This document shows, piece after piece, positions 1-8,984 of a DNA stretch of 64,000 bases. The DNA is from SHVO01 sp050246995 (GTDB taxonomy: Bacteria > Pseudomonadota > Alphaproteobacteria > Rhodospirillales > Rhodospirillaceae). The DNA lies in the NCBI GenBank assembly GCA_050246995.1, contig JBFWVA010000001.1, positions 620,001 through 684,000 of the forward strand, given 5' to 3'. Under the pieces are notes generated by a model. It did no database searches. It had not been told where the DNA came from and saw only the letters and a program-made list of their open reading frames with translations. Each line of letters starts with the position of its first letter. Within the stretch, counting starts at the first letter, position 1. The position numbers were made by a program, and so were the translations under genes.

Positions 1-657
1 CGGTTCGCGGAGCTGGGCGTGCGGCTGAAAGAAGCACGCGTCATTCCGGACGACGCCGACGTTATCGTCGATACGCTGAATACGATGCGCACGCGCTATG
101 ATTACGTCATCACCACCGGCGGCATAGGCCCTACCCATGACGACATCACGACTCTTTGCGTTGCGCGCGCCTTTGGACGCAAGGTCATCCGGCACGACGG
201 CGTGGCAAAGCGCATGGCGGCTTACTTTGGCGACCGTCTGAACGAAGCGCGGCTTAAGATGGCCGAAGTGCCCGACGGTCCGGACGTCAGCCTGATCGAG
301 AGCGAGGTGACGATCGCGCCCGGATTTCGCATCGAGAACGTGTTTGTCCTCGCAGGCGTGCCGAGCATTGCTCACGCGATGTTCGAGGCGCTGGCCCCGC
401 AGCTGAAGGGCGGCGCGCCGATGCTGTCGGGAAACGTCGGCGCCGGCCTGCGTGAAGGCGATATCGCCACGGGCCTTACGGCGATCCAGGAAAAATATCC
501 CAGCGTCGCGATTGGAAGTTATCCGTCCATGCGCGGCAGCGGATTTCACACCAGTATCGTGGCGCGCGGCACGGACCGGGCGTTGATCGACAAAGTGCTG
601 GAAGAAGTCGCGGCCTTGATGCGCGCCCAGGGCGGCAGTCCCAGCAGTGAAGCTTAA
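1..657 (+). CDS. MoaB/Mog-domain protein, CinA N-terminal type (5' truncated by window edge)
   Basis: The reading frame is open from base 1 and gives 218 residues without a start, so the N-terminus lies outside the window. The motif TTGGIGPTHDD is the molybdopterin-binding signature of the MoaB/MogA fold, and a second conserved stretch (FVLAGVPSIAHAMFE) fits the stand-alone CinA-like 'competence/damage-inducible protein A' family. Proteins of this type act on nucleotide pyrophosphates or pterins; the precise substrate cannot be read from sequence. No C-terminal CinA deamidase domain follows, so it is the short form. The stop codon overlaps by four bases the stop of the opposite-strand rluA-type gene, through the palindrome TTAA. 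Confidence 0.85.
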   Translation, partial: RFAELGVRLKEARVIPDDADVIVDTLNTMRTRYDYVITTGGIGPTHDDITTLCVARAFGRKVIRHDGVAKRMAAYFGDRLNEARLKMAEVPDGPDVSLIESEVTIAPGFRIENVFVLAGVPSIAHAMFEALAPQLKGGAPMLSGNVGAGLREGDIATGLTAIQEKYPSVAIGSYPSMRGSGFHTSIVARGTDRALIDKVLEEVAALMRAQGGSPSSEA

Positions 658-1421
658 GCTTCGTCGTTCGCGGCTTCTTTTGCGCCCTTCTCCGGCGCAT
701 CGCCCTTGAAGCCGCAGGCCATCAGCATTTCAAGCATATGCGCCGGGGCCGGCGCGCGCACACGGATCGGGTCCTTTTTAGGATAGAGCGGAAGCACCAC
801 GGCGCGGGCGTGCAGCATGAGCTGGCCTTCGGCCGCCTTTGTCCCGGCGCGGCCATAGACGCGGTCCGCCATCACCGGACAGTTGAGAAGCGCGGCATGA
901 ACGCGGATTTGGTGCGTACGGCCGGTGTGAGGATGAAATTCGACCCAACTGCGGATGCCGTCCGGCGTCTCGACGGAGCCGCGCACTTTATAGTCGGTGA
1001 TCGCGGGCTGGCCGTTGGGATCGGCTTGCATCTTCCATCCGGCGCCGGCGCCGGGGATTTTGGCAAGCGCGTGCTTGATGCGCCCTTCGTCTTCCCGGGG
1101 ACGCCCATCGACGATGGCCCAATAGGTCTTGCGCACCTTCCCGCTCGCGAACAGGTCGCCGACTTGACGCAGCGCTTTTGAATGGCGGCCAAGGACAAGA
1201 CAGCCGGACGTATCGCGGTCGAGCCGATGAGCGAGCGACGGGGTGCGCGGCAGGCCAAACGTCAGATGCACGAATGATTGTTCGAGGTTCGGGCCGCCGC
1301 CGAAGCCGGCGTGCACCGGGATGCCGGTGGGTTTGTCGATTACCAAGATCATCGCATCACGGTAAAGCACACGTGATTCGATCTCGGCTTGGGACACGGG
1401 CGCTGCGGCGGGGTTCGGCAT
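654..1421 (-). CDS. RluA-family pseudouridine synthase
   Basis: This 255-residue protein isomerises uridine to pseudouridine in rRNA or tRNA. The catalytic motif HRLDRDTSG lies near residues 65-73, with the catalytic aspartate at about D68, and the fold begins at LYRDAMILVIDKP. The RGRTHQIRVH-type motif appears as HTGRTHQIRVH in the C-terminal half. No S4 domain precedes the catalytic domain, so it resembles short RluA/RluC-like enzymes; the target uridine is unknown. I chose the ATG at 1419-1421 over an upstream TTG at 1484, because the catalytic domain starts shortly after it. It is convergent with the MoaB-like gene. Confidence 0.88.
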   Translation of the reverse strand: MPNPAAAPVSQAEIESRVLYRDAMILVIDKPTGIPVHAGFGGGPNLEQSFVHLTFGLPRTPSLAHRLDRDTSGCLVLGRHSKALRQVGDLFASGKVRKTYWAIVDGRPREDEGRIKHALAKIPGAGAGWKMQADPNGQPAITDYKVRGSVETPDGIRSWVEFHPHTGRTHQIRVHAALLNCPVMADRVYGRAGTKAAEGQLMLHARAVVLPLYPKKDPIRVRAPAPAHMLEMLMACGFKGDAPEKGAKEAANDEA

Positions 1422-1556
1422 GGCGAGGCTTTGCCGCAAAGCGGCCTCGCCGGTCAAGCCCCGGGCGCGAACGCGCGCAATCAAAATAAGGCGGGCCTTC
1501 GCACGCGTTGCATGATGAGCCGCATCTCCCTACGTTACCCTCGAATTGAGGCGCTC

Positions 1557-2543
1557 ATGACCCTGTATTCCGTTCTCGATCTCGCACCGATCCCTCAAGG
1601 CACAACCGCCGGGGAATCCTTGCGCAATTCCCTCGATCTCGCGCAGCACGCCGAGCGCTGGGGTTACACGCGCTACTGGCTGGCCGAACATCACAATTTC
1701 CCGGGCATCGCCAGCGCGGCCACATCGGTTGTGATCGGCCATATCGCCGGCGGCACCTCGACCATCCGCGTGGGGTCGGGCGGCGTTATGCTGCCCAATC
1801 ACTCTCCGCTCGTCATCGCCGAGCAGTTCGGAACGCTTGAGTCGCTCTACCCGGGGCGTATCGATCTTGGCTTGGGCCGCGCGCCCGGCACCGATCAACT
1901 CACCTGGCGCGCGTTGCGCCGTGATCCCGGCGCCGCGGACCGCTTTCCGCAAGATGTCGCCGAATTGCAGGCCCTGCTGGGCCCGGCGCGACCGGATCAA
2001 AGGATTCACGCTGTGCCCGGCGTCGGCACGCAGGTGCCGCTGTGGATTCTCGGCTCAAGTTTGTTCGGCGCGCAATTAGCTGCGCACATGGGACTGCCGT
2101 TCGCCTTCGCCTCACACTTTGCCCCCGACGCCTTGATGGAAGCGCTCGATATCTACCGAGCGCGTTTCAAACCTTCGGCGCAATTGGATCGGCCCTACGC
2201 CGTGGTTGGCGTTGGCGTCGTCGCGGCAGACACCGATGCCGCGGCTCAGCGCATCGCAACGTCGGTGCAACAGGCCTTTGTCGGCATCATCCGCAACGCG
2301 CGAACACAATTGCCGCCGCCGGTAGACGATATGGACGCGATCTGGAGCGCGGCGGAAAAGGCGCACGTCGAACGCATGCTGCGCTACACCTTCGTGGGAT
2401 CGGCCGAAACTGTGCGCGCGGGTCTCGCCAAGACAATCGCGGAAACCGGCGCGGATGAGATCATGGCCACCGGCATGATTTTCGATCATGTGGCGCGCGT
2501 GCGTTCTTATGAAATTCTGGCTCAGGCGATGCACGGCCTCTAG
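1557..2543 (+). CDS. Luciferase-like flavin monooxygenase (LLM class, MsnO8-like)
   Basis: The 328-residue product has the TIM-barrel features of bacterial luciferase-like, FMN-dependent monooxygenases: YWLAEHHNFPGIA near the N-terminus, then GSGGVMLPNHSPL and the segment YPGRIDLGLGRAPGTD. These place it in the MsnO8/YhbW-like group, whose physiological substrates are mostly unknown. The frame is open further upstream, but the ATG at 1557 is preceded by a GAGG-type ribosome-binding site and matches the usual family start, MTLYSVLDLAPI. It is a single gene, divergent from the pseudouridine synthase and followed by tRNA-Leu. Confidence 0.85.
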   Translation: MTLYSVLDLAPIPQGTTAGESLRNSLDLAQHAERWGYTRYWLAEHHNFPGIASAATSVVIGHIAGGTSTIRVGSGGVMLPNHSPLVIAEQFGTLESLYPGRIDLGLGRAPGTDQLTWRALRRDPGAADRFPQDVAELQALLGPARPDQRIHAVPGVGTQVPLWILGSSLFGAQLAAHMGLPFAFASHFAPDALMEALDIYRARFKPSAQLDRPYAVVGVGVVAADTDAAAQRIATSVQQAFVGIIRNARTQLPPPVDDMDAIWSAAEKAHVERMLRYTFVGSAETVRAGLAKTIAETGADEIMATGMIFDHVARVRSYEILAQAMHGL

Positions 2544-2598
2544 AGATTGCCTAGAGAGGAGCCGCCCGGTAGGTTACGGGCCATCTATCCTCGCCCGT

Positions 2599-2687
2599 GC
2601 CCGCTTGGCGGAATTGGTAGACGCAACGGACTTAAAATCCGTAGTCTCGAAAGGGACGTGCCGGTTCAAGTCCGGCAGTGGGCACCA
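2599..2687 (+). tRNA. tRNA-Leu (anticodon UAA)
   Basis: The 89-nt span, including an encoded CCA, folds into a class II tRNA. The acceptor strands are GCCCGCT and AGTGGGC followed by discriminator A and CCA. The D-loop carries the AATTGGTAGACGC consensus. The anticodon arm is ACGGA/TCCGT around loop CTTAAAA, with anticodon TAA at 2633-2635. There is a long variable arm, and the T arm is GCCGG/CCGGC around TTCAAGT. No copy of its 3' end is visible elsewhere in the window, so there is no sign that it serves as an attachment site. Confidence 0.97.
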
Positions 2688-2769
2688 CTTATTATGCGCC
2701 GCGCATTTACTTTGGCCGTCGTTGCGGCCAAGCTGCCCGTCCTTCCAGCCGCTGCCCGGAGGATAGAAA

Positions 2770-4359
2770 ATGCGCTATCGCCTGTTGGTTCTGCTGACGT
2801 TGGCTTTGCCGCTCGCGGCGTGTTCGGAAAAGAAGGCCCCAGAGGCCTATTCGGTGGAAGAAGTTCCGCTCTCTCAAGTCTCCGCCGATCTCGCGGCGGG
2901 CAGGACGACCTCGGCCGAGATCACAAAGGCCTATCTCCACCGCATCGAAACCATGGAAGAGCCGCTGAACGCGATTATCATGATCGCGCCGGACGCTCTG
3001 GAACAGGCGGCGGCCTCCGATAAACGCCGCGCGGCCGGCCAGGCGCTTGGCCCGCTCGACGGCATCCCGATCCTCTTTAAAGATAACTTCGACGCCGTCG
3101 GCATGCCGACCACCGCCGGCTCCTTCGCGCTGGAAAAGAATTACCCCGCCGCGGATTCCGAAGTCGTGAAGCGCCTGCGCGCCGCCGGCGCGGTCATTCT
3201 CGGCAAAGCCAATACGCAACAATTCGCGGGCTTCCGCACCTCGTCGCTGCTCAACGGCAGCACGGTCGGCGGCAGCACCAAAAATCCCTATGACATCACG
3301 CGGACCGCAGCCGGCTCGAGCAACGGATCAGGCATCTCGGCGGCGATGAGCTTTGCGGCTGCAGCCGTTGGAACGCAAACGGGCGGCTCGATCGTCAGCC
3401 CGGCGAACGTCAATGGCGTGGTCGGCGTGAAACCCACCATCGCCCTCGTCTCGCGCCGCGGGATCGTGCCGATCAGCCTGACGCAGGACACCGGGGGCCC
3501 GATGGCGCGCAACGTACGCGATGCCGCCATGCTGCTGAACGTCATGGCCGGCAGCGACCCAGGCGATAAATGGTCGGCGGAAGCGGACGCGCATAAAACC
3601 GACTATGTCGCCGCGTTGAGCGAAGACGCCCTTCAGGGCAAACGCGTCGCCGTCATTCGCCCGACGGGCGACAATGCCGCCGTTGTCGGTGAAACGTTCG
3701 ACAAAGCCCTCGCGGTCATGAAAGCGCAAGGCGCGGAATTGATCGAGGTCCCGGCCGATATCCTGATCGACCCGCGCCCGGAAATGCGCGTGACTCTTCT
3801 GCACGATTTCAAGGAAGACCTGACCGCCTATCTGGCCGCGACGCCCGATACGGTGACGGTGAAGTCGCTTGCGGACCTGATCGCCTTCAGTAAAGCCGAT
3901 CCGCGCGAAAGCATGCATAAGATGGATTTGTGGGAAGATTCCGAGGCCACGCAGGGCGGCCGCCAAAATCCCGCTTACGTCGAGAACATGGCCAAGGCCT
4001 TGAAGATGACGCGCGACGACGGCATCGATCGCATTCTCAAGGAATACAACGCCGTCGCGATCGTGACCCCAACCGGCGGTCCCGCCGGCGTCCTGCCGCC
4101 CGACGGCACGCCGGGCAGCGGGCCCATCCCCGCCGAACGCAGCACGAGCCCAGCCTCGCTCACGACCACCACTGCGGTCGCGGGGTATCCGATCCTTTCC
4201 GTTCCCATGGGCCTGGTGAACGGACTGCCCGTGGGACTTTCGTTCGCCGGCACGGCGTGGAGCGAAGCCACATTGCTCGCGCTCGCTTACGACTATGAAC
4301 AAGCGTCACACGCGCGAGTGCCGCCACCGCGTGCGCATGCAACGGCCGCCGCGCCGTAG
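2770..4359 (+). CDS. Amidase-signature family protein, predicted lipoprotein
   Basis: This 529-residue protein begins with a lipoprotein signal ending in the lipobox LAAC (Cys18), so it should be anchored on the periplasmic side. The amidase-signature core follows with a full Ser-cisSer-Lys triad: Lys104 in ILFKDNFD, cis-Ser about 183 in AGSSNGSG, and the nucleophile Ser207 in GTQTGGSI. The usual arginine after GGSI is Val here. Substrates of exported amidase-signature proteins are rarely known; a peptide or aryl amide is possible. A ribosome-binding site (GGAGGAT) precedes the ATG. A hairpin follows the stop. Confidence 0.88.
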   Translation: MRYRLLVLLTLALPLAACSEKKAPEAYSVEEVPLSQVSADLAAGRTTSAEITKAYLHRIETMEEPLNAIIMIAPDALEQAAASDKRRAAGQALGPLDGIPILFKDNFDAVGMPTTAGSFALEKNYPAADSEVVKRLRAAGAVILGKANTQQFAGFRTSSLLNGSTVGGSTKNPYDITRTAAGSSNGSGISAAMSFAAAAVGTQTGGSIVSPANVNGVVGVKPTIALVSRRGIVPISLTQDTGGPMARNVRDAAMLLNVMAGSDPGDKWSAEADAHKTDYVAALSEDALQGKRVAVIRPTGDNAAVVGETFDKALAVMKAQGAELIEVPADILIDPRPEMRVTLLHDFKEDLTAYLAATPDTVTVKSLADLIAFSKADPRESMHKMDLWEDSEATQGGRQNPAYVENMAKALKMTRDDGIDRILKEYNAVAIVTPTGGPAGVLPPDGTPGSGPIPAERSTSPASLTTTTAVAGYPILSVPMGLVNGLPVGLSFAGTAWSEATLLALAYDYEQASHARVPPPRAHATAAAP

Positions 4360-4365
4360 AAAGAT

Positions 4366-4394
4366 CAGGTGAGCGGAAACGAACCGCTCACCTG
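4366..4394 (+). terminator. Hairpin after the amidase gene, possible terminator
   Basis: An 11-bp perfect stem, CAGGTGAGCGG with CCGCTCACCTG, encloses a 7-nt loop immediately after the amidase stop. The downstream sequence has only a weak T-rich tail (CCTCTTG), so intrinsic termination may be partial. Confidence 0.5.
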
Positions 4395-4431
4395 GTAGCC
4401 TCTTGCGCCGGATGTTGCTACAACCCGCCTC

Positions 4432-7400
4432 ATGGTGGGTGCAGCACGTTTTTCTCCACGAATCTTAAGTTTCGTTTTTCTGGCGACCGTCCTCGCGACC
4501 GCCAACACCTACGGTTCGACCCTAGCCGCGGCGCTATTTCTAAACCGCGCCGGCGCGGATGCCATTCCAGTCTATTACGTCGTCTACGCGATCATCTCGA
4601 TCCCCATCTCGATCGCGTTCACGCGCCTGATCGACCGATGGTCGCGCTCCGCACTGTTCACGGCCGTTATTGGCGGCGGCGCGGTGGTGATGGCCGGCGC
4701 CGCGGCGGCCGCGCACGCGGACTCCCTGCCGCTCCTCTACGGCCTGTACATCGTCATCAGCGTATTCGAACAAACGAGCTACAGCATTTTCTACGTGCTG
4801 GTGGCGGATTACTTCACCTCGGTTGAAACCAATCGCAGCACGACGGCGTTGGCCGTCGGCATGGCGCTGGGCGGCCTGTTCGGTGGCGCTTTGGCGGGGA
4901 TAGGGGCGGAAGCGTTCAGCCCCGCCGCGCTCCTCTTCGGCATGCCCGCGCTGCTCGCCGCAACTTTCGGCGCTTTCATGGTGCTGCAGCGGCGCACAAA
5001 ACCCTTGGGCGAATCAGAACCTCAAGAGGAAGAGGGCTTATGGGAAAGTTTCGCCGCCTTCGCGCCGCTTGTTGCGCGCTATCCCATTGTCGCGTTGATT
5101 TCAGCCGGCGTGTTTCTCAACATCGTCGTGCAGAGCGTGATCGAATATCAGGTCTTCGTGATCTACACCGAACGCTTTCCCGACGAACAGGATCTCACAA
5201 GATTTCTGGGCATCCTGAACGGCGCGCTTAATGTCCTGAACATCCTGACCAGCACCTTGATCACGGGCCCATTGCTCAATCGCTTGGGCGTCGCGCGCAT
5301 GAATATAGTCTATCCGGTGATGGCAGTGAGCGCATTTGGCGCCCTGGGCGCGTCATTCACGCTGCCATCCGCCGTCTATAGCCATGTGGTGTACGACCCG
5401 TGGGCGCACAGTGTCGACGCGCCAATCTTCGTTTCGAATTACAACGCGATGCCGCACCGCTTCGTCGGCAAAGTCCGCATTTTCAACGACGGTCTGGTGT
5501 ATCCATTCGCCATGGCGGTCACAGGCGGCGCCTTGTGGCTTATGCAAGATCATGTCGCGCAAAACCTGGTGACGTGGATCGGCTTTGGTCTTGCGCTCGC
5601 GTTCCTCGCGTGCGGCGTCGCCATTCGTTACGCCTATCCCAAGGCCTTGCGCGATATGCTGCGCGCAGGATCGATGGAGTTTGGCGGCGCCGCCGCGCGC
5701 GACCTGCAGATTCCTCGGGACGATATTCGGCGCCTTCTTCTCAGCAGCGATCCGAAGGCCCAGAGCACCGGTCTCGAACTCGCCGTGCGCGGCGATCTCG
5801 GCGCGGTTCGAAACGAGATTGAAAATCTTCTCGGTAAACGTGAGGAGGCCGTGAGCGCGCTCTTCCTGACGTTGGTCGATCAGCATCCGAGCGAAGCCAG
5901 CACACGCGCGCTCCTTGCCCTGACGAGCGCGGAAGACGCCGGTGTACGGGCGCTGGCCCTGGAAGCGTTGATGAAGACACCGGGTGTCATGGATGAAACG
6001 CGCCTTACCGAGCTCGCCGAGGATCCTGCGCCGACGGTCGCCGCCCTGGCCGTGATCGCCCTCAGCCGGCGGCGCGTCCCCACTCCAGCGCAGCAAGCGG
6101 CGCTATCGCGGTTCCTGGCGGGACCGGAAAGATTCCGGATCCGCGCACTCCATGTTGTGCGCCGTACGCGTGATCCCGCACTTCGTCCTCTTTTGATGCG
6201 CATGCGCACTGAGACATCCGCGGCCGCGCTGCCCGAACTTCTGAACGCCGCGGCCGCGCTCGGACCGGCCGCTCCACCTGAGTCCGACGCTTGGGCCCGC
6301 GAGACGCTCATCATCAGAGACACCGTGCAAGGCGCTGCGCGCCGCGCCGCCTGCCGTTTGCTCGCCGCGCGCCAAGACGCTTTCGCATTACCCGCGCTCG
6401 TGGCGGCCTTGGGAGATCCTTTGCAGGAAGTCCGGCTCCAGGCGGCGAAAGCCGTGGCGAGTTTCGGCGCGTTGGCTCTGCCGGTCCTGCGCGACAGTCT
6501 CGCGCTGGGAAACGATCTGATCGAAGCCGCTGCCATTGAAGCCGCCGGAAGAATTGGCGGCGCCGAGATCGAGGAGATGCTGTACGCACATTTGCAGGAG
6601 CGTCACTTCAAGACCTTGCGCCGTAACGCCAAACGTCTCGCGATGTTGCCGCCACCGCGTGCGAACGACCGCTGGACGCCGTTCGCCGCAGCTCTTGCGG
6701 ACAGTAACCGGCAAGCGCTCGAAGCGACCTTGGCCGTGGTCGCGGCGCTCGGTTATCGCCGCACGCTCCAGGCCATGCGCGGCATCATGACGGGCGGCGG
6801 CGCCCGTAGCCGCGCGAATGCCGTCGAGACAATTGCGTCCATTGGCCACCGCCGCTTTGTGCTGCCGCTCCTCCCCCTTCTCGAAGGTGGAATGGATGCC
6901 GCCGCGAGCCGCCGCGGACACAGCACCGCCGATGAACTCGAGAAAGTCGCCGAGAATGCGCTGGAGGACCCGAACCGCTGGATCCGCGCCGGCGCCATTC
7001 TGGCCGGCGCTGAGTTCGGGCTCGCCTTGCATGCCGACAGCGATGTTATCGTTCGCAACGCCATTGAGACCGTCACCACTAAGGACAGAGAGGCCATAAT
7101 GAGCCGCTTGATCTTCCTCAAAACCATTCCGCTCTTTGAGGGGCTTTCGCTTGATGACCTGCTTTCGGTCGACGAAGCGCTCGGCAATGACAGCTATCTC
7201 GCCGGGGAGGCCATCGTAAGGGAGGGCGAAAGCGGCGCGACTTTGTTCATCCTCGCGACCGGCGTCGCCTCGGTGCGTATCGGCGGCGAGCAAAAGGAAG
7301 TGGCGCGGCTCGGCGAAGGCGAGTTCTTCGGCGAGATGGCGCTGTTCGACGATCAACCACGTTCGGCCAGCATCGTCGCGCTGACCGACACAACGCTGCT

Positions 7401-7521
7401 GACGCTCGACCGCGACCGGTTCTCAACGCTCGTATTGCAGCGTCCGGAAGTGCTGTTTCACATTTGCAAGATGTTCGGGGCGCGGCTGCGCGAAACCAAT
7501 CGTCTATTGGCGGCCGCTTAA
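4432..7521 (+). CDS. MFS-like transporter fused to HEAT repeats and a cyclic-nucleotide-binding domain
   Basis: The 1029 residues divide into three parts. Residues 1-410 form about twelve hydrophobic segments of a major-facilitator or Npt-type nucleotide-carrier fold. Residues 420-880 are alanine/leucine-rich helical hairpins typical of HEAT repeats (for example ALFLTLVDQHPSEAS, LQEVRLQAAKAVASFG). Residues 890-1020 are a cyclic-nucleotide-binding domain with the phosphate-binding cassette FGEMALFDDQPRSA, including its arginine. Similar architectures are annotated as Npt1/Npt2-family nucleotide transporters in other bacteria, but the substrate here is unproven. The C-terminal sensor suggests gating by cAMP or cGMP (inference). 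The gene stands alone and converges on the SET gene with 3 bases between them. Confidence 0.82.
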   Translation: MVGAARFSPRILSFVFLATVLATANTYGSTLAAALFLNRAGADAIPVYYVVYAIISIPISIAFTRLIDRWSRSALFTAVIGGGAVVMAGAAAAAHADSLPLLYGLYIVISVFEQTSYSIFYVLVADYFTSVETNRSTTALAVGMALGGLFGGALAGIGAEAFSPAALLFGMPALLAATFGAFMVLQRRTKPLGESEPQEEEGLWESFAAFAPLVARYPIVALISAGVFLNIVVQSVIEYQVFVIYTERFPDEQDLTRFLGILNGALNVLNILTSTLITGPLLNRLGVARMNIVYPVMAVSAFGALGASFTLPSAVYSHVVYDPWAHSVDAPIFVSNYNAMPHRFVGKVRIFNDGLVYPFAMAVTGGALWLMQDHVAQNLVTWIGFGLALAFLACGVAIRYAYPKALRDMLRAGSMEFGGAAARDLQIPRDDIRRLLLSSDPKAQSTGLELAVRGDLGAVRNEIENLLGKREEAVSALFLTLVDQHPSEASTRALLALTSAEDAGVRALALEALMKTPGVMDETRLTELAEDPAPTVAALAVIALSRRRVPTPAQQAALSRFLAGPERFRIRALHVVRRTRDPALRPLLMRMRTETSAAALPELLNAAAALGPAAPPESDAWARETLIIRDTVQGAARRAACRLLAARQDAFALPALVAALGDPLQEVRLQAAKAVASFGALALPVLRDSLALGNDLIEAAAIEAAGRIGGAEIEEMLYAHLQERHFKTLRRNAKRLAMLPPPRANDRWTPFAAALADSNRQALEATLAVVAALGYRRTLQAMRGIMTGGGARSRANAVETIASIGHRRFVLPLLPLLEGGMDAAASRRGHSTADELEKVAENALEDPNRWIRAGAILAGAEFGLALHADSDVIVRNAIETVTTKDREAIMSRLIFLKTIPLFEGLSLDDLLSVDEALGNDSYLAGEAIVREGESGATLFILATGVASVRIGGEQKEVARLGEGEFFGEMALFDDQPRSASIVALTDTTLLTLDRDRFSTLVLQRPEVLFHICKMFGARLRETNRLLAAA

Positions 7522-7524
7522 AGG

Positions 7525-8073
7525 TTACTCGGCGACCTGAATGGCCTTGGCGTCTTCGTCGATGCGGCGCTGCAGGTACGGCGAGAAGTGGCCGCGATTG
7601 ACCTCCTGGACATCAGGCCGCTGCCAATCGTCGGGCCGCAGGCGTTTCCGGCAGGGCGACTTACCACAGGAGACGGAGAAGGAGAGAAACTCGCTGGAGT
7701 CCGTTGTTCCGTAATCAAATGTGATTTCTTCACCTACTCGGATGGGGCGCAGCGCCACCAACGCGATTTGCCCGCTGAGTCCGCAATTGGGCTGACAGCA
7801 ATGATTGATGAGTTCGGCGGCGTCGATCGGTTCCACCGGCGCGAGGAATTGTTCATCCTCGACCTGCACCACATAACGCCGGATCTCCGGCGGCAAGGCT
7901 TCCGCCACCGCTTGCGTTACGATGCGTCCGCCCCAGACCGCCACCAGTTCGCCCTTACACATGGGCTCGACGGCAAAGACCCCTCGGCCCTGCTTATCCC
8001 CGCAGTCCTGCACCGTCAGCTTAGGCGACAGATAATTGGCGTGGGCCGATAATTCGCGCGATGAGCCGCTCAT
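7525..8073 (-). CDS. SET-domain protein (putative lysine methyltransferase)
   Basis: The 182-residue protein is essentially one SET domain. KQGRGVFAVEPMCKGE is the N-terminal strand region, ELINHCCQPNCGL matches the NHxxxPN AdoMet-binding knot, and GEEITFDYG carries the catalytic tyrosine. A Cys-x4-Cys (SCGKSPC) follows, as in a post-SET zinc site. Such proteins methylate lysines; bacterial targets are mostly unknown. I chose the ATG at 8071-8073, because the upstream TTG would overlap the neighbouring methyltransferase gene. It lies 4 bases downstream of that gene on the same strand and is probably co-transcribed. Confidence 0.82.
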   Translation of the reverse strand: MSGSSRELSAHANYLSPKLTVQDCGDKQGRGVFAVEPMCKGELVAVWGGRIVTQAVAEALPPEIRRYVVQVEDEQFLAPVEPIDAAELINHCCQPNCGLSGQIALVALRPIRVGEEITFDYGTTDSSEFLSFSVSCGKSPCRKRLRPDDWQRPDVQEVNRGHFSPYLQRRIDEDAKAIQVAE

Positions 8074-8077
8074 GGGA

Positions 8078-8863
8078 TCAGGCGGATTTCCGCAAGACAA
8101 ATATCATGCGGCGTGAGGCTGGGGAATTATCCATGCGCAAGCCTTGAACGAAATCCCCATAGACGTCGACGACATCGAGACCGCCTGCGAGTTTGATTAG
8201 TGCCATGAATTCCTGCGGCATGGTGAAACGCTCGCGCGCTTTATCTCGGAACTCCATGACCCTATCGTTTTCGGTGACGCGCAAAATCGTCTCGACTTCG
8301 GCGATCTGAGTGATTGGATTGGGAACCGGATCGTTCACGGCCCAGATGATTTCCACCTTCGTACCGTCGCGCTCGCCCTCATATTTGTAAGAGCCATAAT
8401 TGAACATCGAACAGTCACGCGGATGCGTGACCTCGAAAAGGTAGATGCCGCCAGGCGTCAGGTTATTCGCCACCGTGCGAAAATGATCGACAAGATCATC
8501 GCCGGTCGCCAGGCAATCGATGCTGTCGTACATCGTGATGATCGCATCGACGGGCGTCGGCAATGAGAAGCCCCGCATGTCCGCCGCGATCCACTCCGCT
8601 TCGACGCCCTCGCGCGCGGCATAAGTTTTCGCGAACTCGATCATTTCAGGGCGCAGGTCGAGGCCAATGGCGCGCACGCCTTTTTTCACAAACGCACAGA
8701 CGTGATAGCCCGGGCCGCATGCGATCTCGAGCACCGAAGCGAGCGGACGCCCATTCAGGCGCCGGTACTCGTCCATGATAAACGCGACTTCGGGGTCAAT
8801 ATCGCGGCGAAAAGCGATGTCGTAATACGACGCGCGCGCGTAAACCTGATTAAACTCCGCCAC
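8078..8863 (-). CDS. Class I SAM-dependent methyltransferase
   Basis: The 261-residue protein has the Rossmann-fold AdoMet motifs: VLEIACGPGYH (motif I), AIGLDLRPEMI (motif II) and DAIITMYDSIDCL (post-II acidic region). The C-terminal half contains antiparallel strands seen in ubiquinone/glycine-methyltransferase-like families. The small-molecule substrate cannot be deduced. The start is GTG at 8861-8863 with an AGG about nine bases upstream. It is the first gene of a two-gene unit with the SET-domain gene. Confidence 0.82.
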   Translation of the reverse strand: MAEFNQVYARASYYDIAFRRDIDPEVAFIMDEYRRLNGRPLASVLEIACGPGYHVCAFVKKGVRAIGLDLRPEMIEFAKTYAAREGVEAEWIAADMRGFSLPTPVDAIITMYDSIDCLATGDDLVDHFRTVANNLTPGGIYLFEVTHPRDCSMFNYGSYKYEGERDGTKVEIIWAVNDPVPNPITQIAEVETILRVTENDRVMEFRDKARERFTMPQEFMALIKLAGGLDVVDVYGDFVQGLRMDNSPASRRMIFVLRKSA

Positions 8864-8984
8864 GGCAAAAAACCTATGTTGCGGAGCCTCTTGCTGACCC
8901 CGGAAGGGAAACCAATAATGGCGCGCGAAGGGCGAAAATCAAGGATAGCTTTTCTTGCAAACTGTCTCAGCTCGCGCATGTTTC

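Noticed and set aside
2599..2687. tRNA-Leu as an attachment site for an integrated element.
   Set aside because: I saw no integrase, no direct repeat of the tRNA 3' end and no change in neighbouring gene style.
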